Shown here: piece after piece, positions 33,919-43,492 of the stretch | How positions within the stretch are numbered: position 1 is the stretch's first letter | Layout of the letters: each line of letters begins with the position of its first letter | Source of the DNA: Tuctoria greenei | Lineage: Eukaryota; Streptophyta; Magnoliopsida; Poales; Poaceae | Direction: 5' to 3' | Assembly (NCBI GenBank): GCA_036927565.1 | Contig: JAYESD010000004.1 | Location: 66,400,933 to 66,464,932, forward strand | Length of the DNA stretch: 64,000 bases | The notes under the pieces: model-generated | The model's database searches: none | Told to the model about the DNA's origin: nothing | The model's input: only the letters and a program-made list of their open reading frames with translations | Position numbers and translations under genes: made by a program

Positions 33919-34143
33919 GAGCCTCCCTAAAGCTTGAGTATGGATGACTTTGGCTCCTATTGGAAGATGAAACTCTTCCGCAAAAGGCAATGGTGTTGCC
34001 TTGCAGACATTTGTGGAGGTACGCCTTGAATCATTTGGTAGTTGAGCACTAGCGTCCTCGTTGGCCATCCCGTGAAATTTGTTGGCCAAAACTACCATGT
34101 TTTCACCACAAAAGGAGAAAACAAACAAGGGTAATCCTGCCAA
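33919..34143 (-). pseudogene. B gag, 5' part (cut by A2)
   Basis: The minus strand encodes about 75 residues including MANEDASAQLPNDSRR, then PFAEEFHLPIGAKVIHTQ, ending where A2 is inserted. The 'M--ND--' Gag N-terminus downstream of an Asp-tRNA-type primer site is typical of Athila/Tat-like elements. The continuation lies at 15,904-16,605. Confidence 0.6.
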
Positions 34144-34183
34144 ATAACTAGAATCTATAGCTTAATCACAAGGGATAGCTATC

Positions 34184-34271
34184 CTAAACTTCCTTTGCCT
34201 TCCCGGCAACGGCGCCAAAAATGCTTGTTGATAGTTACTAAGAAACATTAACAAATCATCCCTGGCAACAA
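34184..34271 (-). promoter_or_regulatory. B leader with a second primer-site copy
   Basis: Minus-strand TTTTTGGCGCCGTTGCCGGG (34,199-34,219) is a near-perfect Asp-tRNA-type primer site. A second copy (TGGTGCCGTTG, then TGCCAGGGATG after removing element C) lies about 37 bp nearer the LTR. The spacer reads TGTTGATAGTTACTAAGAAA on plus and has LTR-like ends. Confidence 0.65.
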
Positions 34272-35175
34272 TGATGAGAACATCACTCCTATGGATGTAC
34301 AAAACACTCCATTGAACATACAAGATGCAATCAATAGAATTTGCACACAATAATTATTTTCAGAGGTGAGCTCATTCTTATATATTTCCTTATATATTTT
34401 TGAGAATAGATTGCTACCTAATATTTTAATCGTGATTAGGATACATGGAGTGATTCAAGGTGTAATTAGAGGAAGGTTTAGGGGCGTGGAGGACCAGATG
34501 ATACATTCAAAGAAGATGGAAACCGACCCCAACTCAAAATCGTGTCCAACTCGGAGTCCAGGAGCAGTACGCAATAAAACAGACGCCCAAGACGCATACG
34601 AAATCCATTTTGGACATTCTACATATGCACGGAAAAGGGAGAGGACATACTTTCCAATAGCGCTGGTCTCATGTCAAAATTCTGTCGGGGTCGATGGGAA
34701 TCTTGGAAACAAAATCGAGTTCAGAATCTGTCAGGGTGCTGCGCCATCATATTGGGCCATTGGGCCTTGTATCAAATCTAAGTACATTATTTTCATATTT
34801 TAGGGTTAGGTCACGACCCCAACACCCCCTTGGACGTCCTCCCACCAATATATACTCCATAGTAGCTGCCATGAACAATTAGGTTTTGCTTAGATTAAAA
34901 ATATCACCGTTTATCGGTTTGTGAAACCCCCATTCAGCAATTTCAGATTGCTTCTTCTACGTTCTTGCTTGTGTTCTCAGTTGCACTTGTAGAGATTAGC
35001 CTTCTTGTCGAGGTCAAACATGTGAAGCACGGTTGATAACCAACAGAGCGGTGGTGTAGTGATTGCTAGGGTTTTTCGTGTTCTACTCAAGAGCCTCGTA
35101 TCATCAACGTCGAGATCTCCATCAATCGACTTATCCATTACCTTTCTTAAGATCGGGCCTTAAACTTACTCATCA
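34272..35175 (+). repeat. C 5' LTR
   Basis: 904 bp, TGATGAGAAC ... TTACTCATCA. A possible TATA box (AATATATACT) lies at 34,847-34,856. It aligns throughout with 37,893-38,795. Confidence 0.9.
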
Positions 35176-35189
35176 ATTGGTATCAGATT
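35176..35189 (+). promoter_or_regulatory. C primer-binding site
   Basis: ATTGGTATCAGATT directly follows the LTR, an initiator Met-tRNA type site with its last positions decayed. Confidence 0.85.
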
Positions 35190-36362
35190 TATAGGATTCC
35201 CGTTAGATAATTCATCTATCCATTACATTAGTTTTGTTTTTCATACCTAGAGTCCACAAAAAAGCCACAAAAAAACTTGCAGTTTAGTAGATCTGTTCAT
35301 TACTTTGTTCAAACCAAATTGAGCCTTTGCAACTTTGTTATTCAGTTTGGTTTTGTTGAGTTTGTGTCCGTGGTTGAGTCATATTGCTGGTTTAGAAGTG
35401 TTTTTAGTCTTAGTTTGAGTTTTGCATTGTGTTGATTCATCCTTTTGAATCACGTCATCACATTCAGATTAGATTCATCTCTTTCCAGTTAAGTATTTTC
35501 ATTATATCTCTCTCATATGAACTCGAATTTTTGTGTTCTTGTACTTCCTGGAAAGCTTAATAAGTTATATATAACTTTTGTATTCATCGGTTTCCTATAA
35601 AATAGAGTTATCGAGGTCGAAATTGCATCAGATCCGAATTTGTTCTCGACCTAGAATTTCTGAATAGTCTGTATTTCAGAGGCAATATCTCCTATTATTC
35701 TTGTCCAAAATAGGTCTTCCATATAATGAAATTAAAGAGTAGAGATATATCTACAATCTTGCTGTTTTAAGTGTTTCTTTTTTTAGCCTCTAAGTGTGCC
35801 TAATTCTCCTTGGAAGGTTGAGCAGAAAATCTGTGACAGACCTACGAGATATCTCTGATTGTCTTGCATTATGTTCTTCTTTTGCAGCACATTCTGAAAA
35901 AAAAATAGAAAAGGCAAGTGCAAAAATAAAAAGATACAAAAGCCAACAAAAAATGAGAAAAAAGGAAAAAAACAGAAGTGCTTGCATCCTTTGTGTCCTA
36001 TAGTTTTTGTTTCATGTCTTGCTAGCTTGAACAACTAGGAACACATTTAGACTAGCAACTTTGACAAGTACTTTGGACACTTATTCAACTTTACTATCTG
36101 ATTGCATTGTTCCTAACCCTTGCTACATATAAATTGTCATCCAAGCTACACTTTACTCTTGAGAAGAATTGATACACCTTTGCAATCATCCCACGCTTCA
36201 TTAGTTTCTTCATACCGGCCACCGTTTGGCACCTGCAGTGTCGGTAAGAACACTTGTAAGAGCGTGGTAAGACACTTGAGAGTGTGTGATTCCACTTCCA
36301 CATTGCCATTATCCTTTGTATTTGATAGGGATAACATTTTTGTCTTATATTTGCTACTAACA
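35190..36362 (+). other. C leader region
   Basis: AT-rich leader with no supported gene. It includes an A-rich stretch at 35,895-35,970. The frame that covers 36,120-36,719 is credible only from the ATG at 36,363. Confidence 0.5.
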
Positions 36363-36719
36363 ATGTCAGATAAATGCAAGAATCATGCATTATATGCTGA
36401 GATGATTGACATGATGAAGACAACGATGGAGTTGCTTGCTAAGAATCAAACATCAACCAAGGTTTCACATGGCATTCAGACCATCTTTACAACTCCTTCC
36501 ACTGAAAGTAATTACATTCTCTCATCTGTTTCTTCTTATAATTGTTTTGGATACGATGAATATATTGCTTGGGAAATAGAGTTGGATAAAATTTTTGGAC
36601 AATGTCATATGTGTGAGAGGAGAAAGATTAGAAATGTTGCAAGTGTATTAGTAGGTTGTGCATTAACTTGGTGGAACAACTTAAGTGATTTAGAAAACCT
36701 CGAGCATGGAAAGATATGA
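36363..36719 (+). pseudogene. C Gag-like protein
   Basis: From the ATG at 36,363 (MSDKCKNHALYAEM) 118 residues read to a stop at 36,719. The stretch FGYDEYIAWEIELDKIFGQC, then RKIRNVASVLVGCALTWWNNL is the core of the retrotransposon Gag domain (Tyr/Trp pair, then ALxWW). Family members go on for a few hundred residues, so this one is cut short; further pieces appear in other frames up to 36,810. No zinc knuckle was seen. Likely role: particle formation, if ever translated. Confidence 0.75.
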
Positions 36720-36811
36720 AAATTCTTATGTGAGAAACATTTACTAGTGTATCCAATTGCAAAGATGAAATACATGAGCTTGAGAAGAATTTTCTTGTTG
36801 TACCTCCTCCT

Positions 36812-37651
36812 ATGCCTAACCTTTTGCAGGAACATGAACCAATAATTGTAGAAAATCCAAAAGCGAATGAGGTGTTCAACAACTCCTGTGAAAATTCAGC
36901 TCTATCAATTCATATTTCACCCACAATTACTGCTAAAAATGAGAATAAAGGTAACGAATATCACAACACACTTGTCGAAGGTGAGAAGTTTTTGGATGTT
37001 CTGAATTTTTTCACCAATCATGCTATTGTTGAGGAGCGACTAGTGGAATCTTTTATTGATACACCATTGCCACATGTTGATTTTCCTACTGATCCTTCTG
37101 TTAAAAATGAGTTGTGTGCAAATAATTATATTGTACCTATGCTAGAACAACTGAATGAATTTGATACTATATCACCCACATGTGCTGAAATTAAGCATTT
37201 AATTCCAATTACATGTGAAAGGGATGAGCTGAAATTGTTGTCTTCTCTAAATACTTTGGGTTATATTGAATTTGACACTCTCTGTGATCTAGATGTTGTA
37301 GAGAGAAGAATATTTTCTACAACTGAATTACCTTTGTTTGGAAAAAATAGTTTTCATGCTATAGGGAAATATGAAAATAGTGACATGTTTATGGTGCATA
37401 AAGTTTACATATGTTCAAATGTGCACGCTCCTTTTGTGCTACAACAACATGGTAATGTAAATGAATGCATTAACGCTAGTAATGCCTTGTCAAGTTTTTC
37501 TAGTATTTTTCCTTGCAGCAGGGACAAAAAAAGTGAAACATTGTTCGCTGCGGTTGTGCAATATGGACAGCGCTCACTCTATCCCCAAAAGCCTCTTTGC
37601 TGGACATACGAGCAAGCCGAGGATGGCTTGTCATCAAGAAGGGGAGAATGA
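36812..37651 (+). CDS. Uncharacterised 279-residue ORF in element C
   Basis: An uninterrupted frame from ATG at 36,812 to a stop at 37,651. It is acidic and Asn/Glu/Leu-rich, with no membrane segment, zinc finger or enzyme motif that I recognise. Pieces include NTLVEGEKFLDVLNFFTNH, VEERLVESFIDTPLPHVDF and LGYIEFDTLCDLDVVERR. It occupies the place where protease and pol would be in a full element. Remaining open in a decaying element may be chance or recent age. Similar long unknown ORFs occur in other non-autonomous grass LTR elements, but no function can be given. Confidence 0.55.
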   Translation: MPNLLQEHEPIIVENPKANEVFNNSCENSALSIHISPTITAKNENKGNEYHNTLVEGEKFLDVLNFFTNHAIVEERLVESFIDTPLPHVDFPTDPSVKNELCANNYIVPMLEQLNEFDTISPTCAEIKHLIPITCERDELKLLSSLNTLGYIEFDTLCDLDVVERRIFSTTELPLFGKNSFHAIGKYENSDMFMVHKVYICSNVHAPFVLQQHGNVNECINASNALSSFSSIFPCSRDKKSETLFAAVVQYGQRSLYPQKPLCWTYEQAEDGLSSRRGE

Positions 37652-37974
37652 TGAGATCAAGCATATTGTCATTCACAAGCATGGCACAATGTTTATTTGT
37701 TTGGGATCCTGGCTCGAGTGAATGTTCATGCGTATTCGATGAAGAACATACAGATGGTGCACTATGTCGTCCACCACCTTGGCCGCCTCCTTTGATGCAC
37801 ACAAGAGGATTTGATGGCATTGCACATATGGACCCACACATGAGAGAAGATGAACTTGAGTCGAGGACGACTCCAATTCAAGAAGGGGAGGATGATGAGG
37901 ACACCACTCCTATGGATATACAAAACACTCCATTGAACATACAAGATGCAATCAATAGAATTCTCACACAATAA
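37597..37974 (+). CDS. Polyprotein C-terminal ORF running into the 3' LTR of C
   Basis: 125 residues overlapping the end of the previous ORF in another frame. The acidic tail PIQEGEDDEDTTPMDIQNTP, then ending ILTQ, crosses the polypurine tract (37,880-37,892) and the LTR start (37,893), so about the last 27 codons are LTR-encoded. Tails like this end the polyprotein of some grass gypsy elements. It looks like a leftover C-terminus after loss of pol. Confidence 0.5.
   Translation: MLDIRASRGWLVIKKGRMMRSSILSFTSMAQCLFVWDPGSSECSCVFDEEHTDGALCRPPPWPPPLMHTRGFDGIAHMDPHMREDELESRTTPIQEGEDDEDTTPMDIQNTPLNIQDAINRILTQ
37880..37892 (+). promoter_or_regulatory. C polypurine tract
   Basis: CAAGAAGGGGAGGA ends exactly where the 3' LTR begins (TGATGAGG), confirming plus orientation and the LTR edge. 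Confidence 0.85.
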
Positions 37975-38795
37975 TTAATTTCAGAGGTGAGCTCGTTCTT
38001 ATATGTTTCCTTATATATTTTTGAGAATATATTGCTACCTAATAATTTAATTGTGATTAGGATACATGTAGTGATTCAAGGAGTAATTAGAGGAAGGTTT
38101 AGGGGCGTGGAGGACCAGAGGATATGTTCAAAGAAGATGGAAACCGACCCCAACTCAAAATTGTGTCCAACTCGGAGTCCAGGACCAGTACGCACTAAAA
38201 TGGAAGCCCAAGACGCATACGAACTCCGTTTTGGACATTATACATATGCACGTAAAGGAGAGAGGATAACCTTTCCAATGGAGCTGGTCTCATGTCAAAA
38301 TTACAATGGAGTCGATGGGAATCGTGGAAACAATATCAAGTTCAGAATCTGTCAGGGTGCTGCGCCACCGTATTGGGCCATTGGGCCTTGTATCAAGTCT
38401 AAGTCCATTATTTTCGTATTTTAGGGTTAGGTAACGACCCCAAATCCCCCTTGGAATTCCTCCCACCTATATTAACTCCATAGTATCCTCCATGAACAAT
38501 TGGGTTTTGCTTAGATTAAAAATATCGCCGTTTATCGGTTTGTGAAACCCCAATTCAGCAATTTTAGATTGCTTCTTCTATGTTCTTGCTTGTGTTCTCA
38601 GTTGCACTTGTAGGGATTAGCCTTCTTGGCATGGTCAAGCGTGTGAAGCACAGTTGATATCCAACAGAGTGGTGGTTTAGTGATTGCAGGGGTTTTTCGT
38701 GTTCTACTCGAGAGCCTCAGACCATCAACGTCGAGATCTCCATCAATCGACTTATCCATTACCTTTCGGAAGATTGGGCCTAAACCTACTCATCC
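37893..38795 (+). repeat. C 3' LTR
   Basis: About 903 bp, the pair of 34,272-35,175. The right edge is uncertain by a few bases (ACTCATC, then CAACGG). Confidence 0.88.
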
Positions 38796-38813
38796 AACGG
38801 CACCAGAAATGCT
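38796..38813 (-). promoter_or_regulatory. B primer-binding site, LTR-proximal part
   Basis: The minus strand reads AGCATTTCTGGTGCCGTT directly after the B 5' LTR, an Asp-tRNA-type site with one or two changes. Element C is inserted at its far edge. Confidence 0.8.
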
Positions 38814-40329
38814 TGTTGTCGGCTAAAAATGTCATAGATCATCTCGTGAAAGAGATGAGGTCCGCAAGCGCATGCAAACTGTCGTGTAGCATTTCACCCA
38901 AGAGTATTCCCAAGGGCATCGTATTTATCCCAAAGGAAGGCAATAGATTAAAGTAAACACTACTATTATGATCAAGCTATGGGGTACTAATCAATTATCA
39001 ATATAGGGCTATGTTGATAATATATGGGTAGTGTGACACACACCTAAGCAATCTACTCTAAGGGTAAGGTTGTCCTAGCGAGAGTTAGACTACGAGACGG
39101 AGATACTCCTACTATGCTCTAATTACTCATATACATAGCCAAATAAAGTACACATGGATATGCTCATGGTGAATACTAGGGCTTAGGGGTCCAACATATC
39201 GGACATGGGTTTACCCCTAGCAATACTAGGCGACTCCCGCCAAGAGCCTATGGCATAGCCGAACGTGGAGGATTACAAAGGGCAGATAGGGCTGTCACCA
39301 CCTAGTGCCTACCTCTTCAATCTGTGGGTCTACAAGACATCCAACACTACTCAACTATCCTAGCACCATGCCAGCATATTAAGTAAATACCTAAAGGGTC
39401 GCAACACAAGCCACCCTAAGGCAATGACTAAGCATCATTAAACCAATGTTGGGACCAAGCACTAACATATTCCTATTAACATTATCATATTATTACCTAA
39501 TTAGACTATAGTGGTTGTGTATGATGTTTATGATAACATGATAATGGAATTATGTATAGATCATAACAACATCTACACCTAGCACATACATGGACTCCAC
39601 AACCAAACAAGGAACACTTTTCCCAAGTATATAAGTAAATAAAGACTTAAAATGATATTATTATAAAGCACAAAGTAACAAATATAAGAAAAGATACATG
39701 AGCCATACCTTTCCCAATTTGGACATGGGACTAGAAGCTCCTCTCCCTATAGCCTAACTCCACTAGGGACTAAGAGAACTAGTGTATACAATAGAGTGAT
39801 GCTCAAGTGGTGTGTGTTGAAGTGAGGGGTGAGGGGTCCTATTTATAGCTTGGAGAAGGGTCAGTTCCCGCCATGAAAAGCGCGCGAATCAGTCACCAGT
39901 GTCTTCTTCAAGGCGGGAGGAGCCAACATGTGGAAGCTAATGGAGTTTGGAAGAAAGACCAGGTCGGCCGACTAGGGGGGTCGACCGACCTGGTAAGTCG
40001 TCCAAATGTTTTGTGCTTTCTTGGGGTGACTTCAAGGTGGGTCCCATCCCCTAATATGGGTGCTACACCGTTGGATGGCCTCGAATACTTCTGTTTGTGG
40101 GTCCTTTGATCCATGTGGTACCATGTGTCGATGCTTGATTGGCTGGGATGATATATTATAGGATCCATCCCCTTATTTCACTTCAATTCTGTGTAAAATA
40201 CCTGCATGCACCAATTTCTCCAAGTACAAGTGGAAATAGGTTAAATAGAAAGGTGATGTGTGCAAGAAATGAGATTTCCTTCACATAATTGAGTTATATT
40301 GACAAGTGAAATTGGTATATAACAGCCAT
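38814..40329 (-). repeat. B 5' LTR
   Basis: 1,516 bp, TGTTGTCGGCTA ... ATAACAGCCAT. Its last bases (CAACA, present in the other LTR) are missing, and TAATC of A1 follows. Minus-strand TATA box CTATAAATAG at 39,839-39,848. Confidence 0.92.
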
Positions 40330-40820
40330 TAATCGCAGGCCAGACTACTCCGCAGTGGGGACCGGAAAAGTGCGTTTGGCAACAGAGAGGTTTTTAGACA
40401 AGTCTGACATGTGTGGTCGGACAAGTCCGATTTGGACCAGAAACTAATTCAAACATGTCTGGTGTGCAGGTCAGACAAGTCTGAGGTTGTAAATTAAAAA
40501 TCTTTCGGACTGAAAGTTAGACAAGGTCGAACTAGTCCGCTAGAAATCGGACAAGTCCGCAGAAACATCAAAAGCTCAATCCGGACTAGTCCGTGCAATG
40601 TGCCAAACAAGTATGTAGTCCCGAAGAACTCTGAATTTCCAAAATGGAGAGGGGATACGGACTAGTCTTAGTTTGGGGCCGGACAAGTGCGTAGCATGAT
40701 AGACTTAAATTCCTGATTATGCCTAAATTCATTTTAATCTTGTTCTTTGTAAGGTTGCTTTGTGTTAGACATGTATGAGGATGTATGCAATGCATTATGC
40801 ATGAAAATGAGGGCGTTACA
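40330..40820 (-). repeat. A1 LTR right part with motif array
   Basis: Terminal part of the solo LTR A1. Motif copies include GACAAGTCCG at about 40,420, GGACAAGTCCG at about 40,549, CGGACTAGTCCG at about 40,582 and several one-base variants. Ends ...GGGCGTTACA then TSD TGAGG. Confidence 0.88.
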
Positions 40821-41010
40821 TGAGGCCGGCCCTGTCATTTATCAAGACGTAGCGGAGCTTGACGTTGGCAATGGCGGGGGTGACCAAGAGAGGCACGATC
40901 CCGGCTCCCGCCATGTTCTTATGGTAGTCGGAGGTGTCGAAGCTGATCGGTGTCTCCTTCAACTTGTGGTGCAGCGCCAGAGCGGGAGCAGGAGCTATCG
41001 AAGCCACTAC
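40821..41010 (-). pseudogene. E protease, N-terminal part (cut by A1)
   Basis: The minus strand encodes LHHKLKETPISFD, then SDYHKNMAGAGIVPLLVTPA and IANVKLRYVLI. This is the segment that leads into the catalytic motif in Tat-like elements. Where the family has D-G-G or D-S-G, the sequence here reads N-D-R, so the active site was lost. A1 is inserted two codons later; the frame continues at 3,131. Confidence 0.88.
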
Positions 41011-42800
41011 TCAGCACAGGGTCTTGACTGCATTCCGATACGTGGGATCCCAAGACCCCTCGAAGAAGACATGGAGACTCTTGCGACGCTCCTGGTCGCT
41101 GCTGGCGTCAGAGTCCTCATCTTGGTGGACCATGTTGATGAACCATTACTGCTTCTGGTACTCCATCTCCTCGTCGTCATCGACCTTGGAGTCGACCTTC
41201 TGCTTGCCCTCCTGCTGGCGGAAGGGGTGGGCCGTTGGGACGTTGTTGCGCCCGCTCTTGGTATCGCTCGGCGCACCTCTTGATCTCTTGGCACTCGCTC
41301 ACAGTGTGGTCGCGAGTCTTGAGAATCGGGTAGGGCTCGACACCATCATTAGTAGCAGGTGACTAATGTGGGCTTTATCAGCGTGTGGGGGTCTTCCACC
41401 ATCGGCCGTCGCTGGTGCAGCGATGAGTGACCCATGCCGCAGCTTGTTTTGGCTGCCACCCCGGTTCTTGTTCTTATATTTGCCGCTACCTGGGGTAACG
41501 ACACCTTCATCGGTCTGGCTGACTTCGCCCACACTGAGGGCGAGATGAGTGTGCCAGTCATGGCCTTCTACTGCCCCAGTGCACCAGTTCGCGATGGAGA
41601 AGAGCTCGAAAACATCTTGCATGTTGTGTGTGGCTAACTTCTCAAGCATCTTCCGGACACACACTCCCTGCCGGAATGCTACTATGACAGAAGCATTCAA
41701 GATGTTGGGGATGGAGTTGTGTACCTGGGAGAAGCGCTGGATGAATAATCACAGAGTCTCCTTGGGTTGCTGGCGCACGGTGTGGAGGTCGAGCTCAGTG
41801 CCAGGACGTGTGTAGGAGCTACCGAAGTTTACCGTGAACTGCCGGCAGAGCTCTTCGCAAGAGGTTATGGACCCCTTGGGTAGGTTCATAAGCCATGATC
41901 GGGCTAAGCCGATTAGGGCGACGGGGAAGCAGTTTGCCAGGACAGACTCATCCGCTCCTGCCACAAGGAGTGTCGTGGTGTAGATCTGCAGGAACTCGAC
42001 TAGGTTGGCGCTCGTGTCAAACTTCTCCGGCGGGTGTGGCCGGAACTTGCGCGGCCAAGTCGTCAGGCGGAGGTGTGGTGCCAAGGCCGTGCACCATCTG
42101 ATGGGCTTCACCGCAGAGGCGTAGGGAATAGCATACCCCAGGAGGGGGGGGGGGGGGGTTGTTGCGCCACGAGCGACTGCTATGGAGCCTGCTGCTGTGG
42201 TATCGACTGTGCCAAGTACTACTGATGTGGCACTTGCTGCACAGAGTACTGTAGTGGTGCAGTCGACCCAACATAATCTTGGTTTGGAGGCGGTGGCGGA
42301 GGCTTTACCTGAGGTCCACCTTGGATGGAGGATGCCTCGTGCTCAGGCCCATGAGGGCCATAGTTGGTGTCAAGGTTGCACCGCCTCTCCCACTGCCGCT
42401 CTATGATGACGCGGCCATGTATCTGAGCTTAATGAAGGTCAAGCTCAACCCTCAGGTCCTTCATGGGGATCTTGCCAGCGCTAGTAAGACTGGTGGATCT
42501 GGAGTCGGCGATGCGACGGTCGATGGAGGGCGTGCGCGATAGCGACACATGATGTCTCCCTCTGTTGGGAGAGTTGATGGATGCCATGACCACATGGTCG
42601 ATGTCATGGACCCACTTCTGAGCCCTCCCTGGGAAGCATTCATCAACGGTGGGTGGTGGAGCAGGGCTCTGGCAGCTGCTAGAGCGCTGCCTAGACTCGC
42701 ATTCGGCAGCTGCGGGAGTGCTGATTGGGTCGAGAGGCACCATCTTGGCCAGCTGCATCCGCGCAGGGGCGTGATGGATCAGAGTGGGCCGCTCATGCGA
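41011..42800 (-). pseudogene. E gag
   Basis: Gag in several frames on the minus strand. Sense order: N-terminus MQLAKMVPLDPISTP (42,429-42,758), the core W-x-x-KFRPHPPEKFDTSANLVEFLQ, then ALIGLARSWLMNLPKGSI and CRQFTVNFGSSYTRPG (41,749-42,111), VIVAFRQGVCVRKMLEKLAT (41,299-41,700) and the acidic/Ser-rich tail (41,007-41,294). These are classic Tat-lineage Gag segments. At least four frame breaks are present and a G11 run (42,145-42,158) lies in the linker. Longer plus-strand frames here are antisense shadows. Confidence 0.88.
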
Positions 42801-42896
42801 TAAATCTGGTCACCGGACAGCGTCCTCAGAAACTGCCGTCTACGGGTTTGAACACCGTAACGGCGAAAGTGCAACCACTTTTTTGAGTGAAAAAGC

Positions 42897-42915
42897 CCCT
42901 TCCTGGCGCGCCAAA
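42897..42915 (-). promoter_or_regulatory. E primer-binding site
   Basis: Minus-strand TTTGGCGCGCCAGGAAGGGG directly follows the LTR end. TGGCGCGCCAGGTAGGGG-like sequence is the usual post-LTR motif of grass Tat elements. Confidence 0.8.
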
Positions 42916-43492
42916 TGTCGAAGTGTTAATGTGACACTTCCCTCGGATCTACTAAGGAGCAACCTGCTGAGGTTCTATGACAGCAAAGCTTAGTCCACTA
43001 TCGAGTGATTGCACGTATGATAGTGTGAGACTATAGTTTTTACGTGGTTTGGGCCGCAAGAGCGTAACACCCTACTCCACTGTGAGGTTGTATTGTTGGT
43101 GTGTGTGCGCATGTGTAGATTGGGGATCGATTGGCTGTGTCTTGTAACAGTAGCGGCCTGATCCTTTTATAGAAAAGGCCAAACACCTTATAAGTGGGGT
43201 CCAGGGCCTGACAGGTGGCACTGGGGAGATCTTATCCTAAAGATCTAAGGCTTCTCGCATAAGCTTCCTCTGATCAAGACAAGGTGCACCACCCTCTTAA
43301 CTACCGCAACCCACTGCCCAGGACAAGTTGCGGGGTATGTGGAAGTCGGGAGCTAGCCTCTACTAGGGAGGTCGAGTCCCGACTTGCCGACCACATGGCA
43401 GCCCCAGGGGCTACTCCTGCATATAGTGGAGGTTCCAGGGCCGCAGGACACGTGGCAGAGCTAGAGCCTGCCTCTTCAAGGAGGTGGCCTGT

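Larger units (their letters stand above)
34272..38795 (+). mobile_element. C: plus-strand non-autonomous gypsy-type LTR element
   Basis: LTRs 34,272-35,175 and 37,893-about 38,795 begin TGATGAG(A/G)ACA(T/C)CACTCC and share their full length. Met-tRNA primer site at 35,176 and polypurine tract at 37,880-37,892. The internal 2.7 kb holds a Gag-like frame and an unknown ORF but no pol. It is inserted in the primer-binding region of B (flanks GGCAACA and CAACGG, a blurred TSD). It is the only retroelement here on the plus strand. Confidence 0.88.
5462..40329 (-). mobile_element. Non-autonomous LTR element B (no pol), interrupted by CACTA1, A2 and C
   Basis: Two LTRs of about 1.52 kb match each other: 5,539-13,274 (interrupted by CACTA1) and 38,814-40,329. 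They begin TGTTG(A/T)(T/C)GGCTA, and the left one ends GCCGTCAACA. The polypurine side (CTCCCCTAAGC) is at 13,275 and the primer side (GGCACCAGAAATGC) at 38,796, so the sense is minus. The primer matches the Asp-tRNA-type site used by Athila/Tat elements. Internal DNA that is really B is only about 3.7 kb (13,275-16,610, 33,919-34,271 and 38,796-38,813). It holds gag-like frames and no RT, RNase H or integrase. TAATC at 5,457-5,461 and 40,330-40,334 may be its TSD, but the left end is abnormal (see the leader fragment). Confidence 0.82.
3132..40820 (-). mobile_element. Solo LTR A1 of Tekay-like Ty3/gypsy family A, split by B
   Basis: It starts TGTGACACCC at 3,132 and ends GGGCGTTACA at 40,820, flanked on both sides by TGAGG (3,127-3,131 and 40,821-40,825), a perfect 5-bp TSD. 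LTR-derived sequence is only 3,132-5,461 and 40,330-40,820, about 2.8 kb together, which is one LTR of this family (2,847 bp in A2). No family A internal DNA is present, so this is a solo LTR left by LTR-LTR recombination. A possible minus-strand TATA box lies at about 5,292-5,299. The 40,337-40,690 part carries GGAC-WW-GTCC motifs. Confidence 0.9.

Noticed and set aside
40762..42803. Plus-strand frames of up to 173 codons over E gag
   Set aside because: They are antisense to clear Gag and protease segments.
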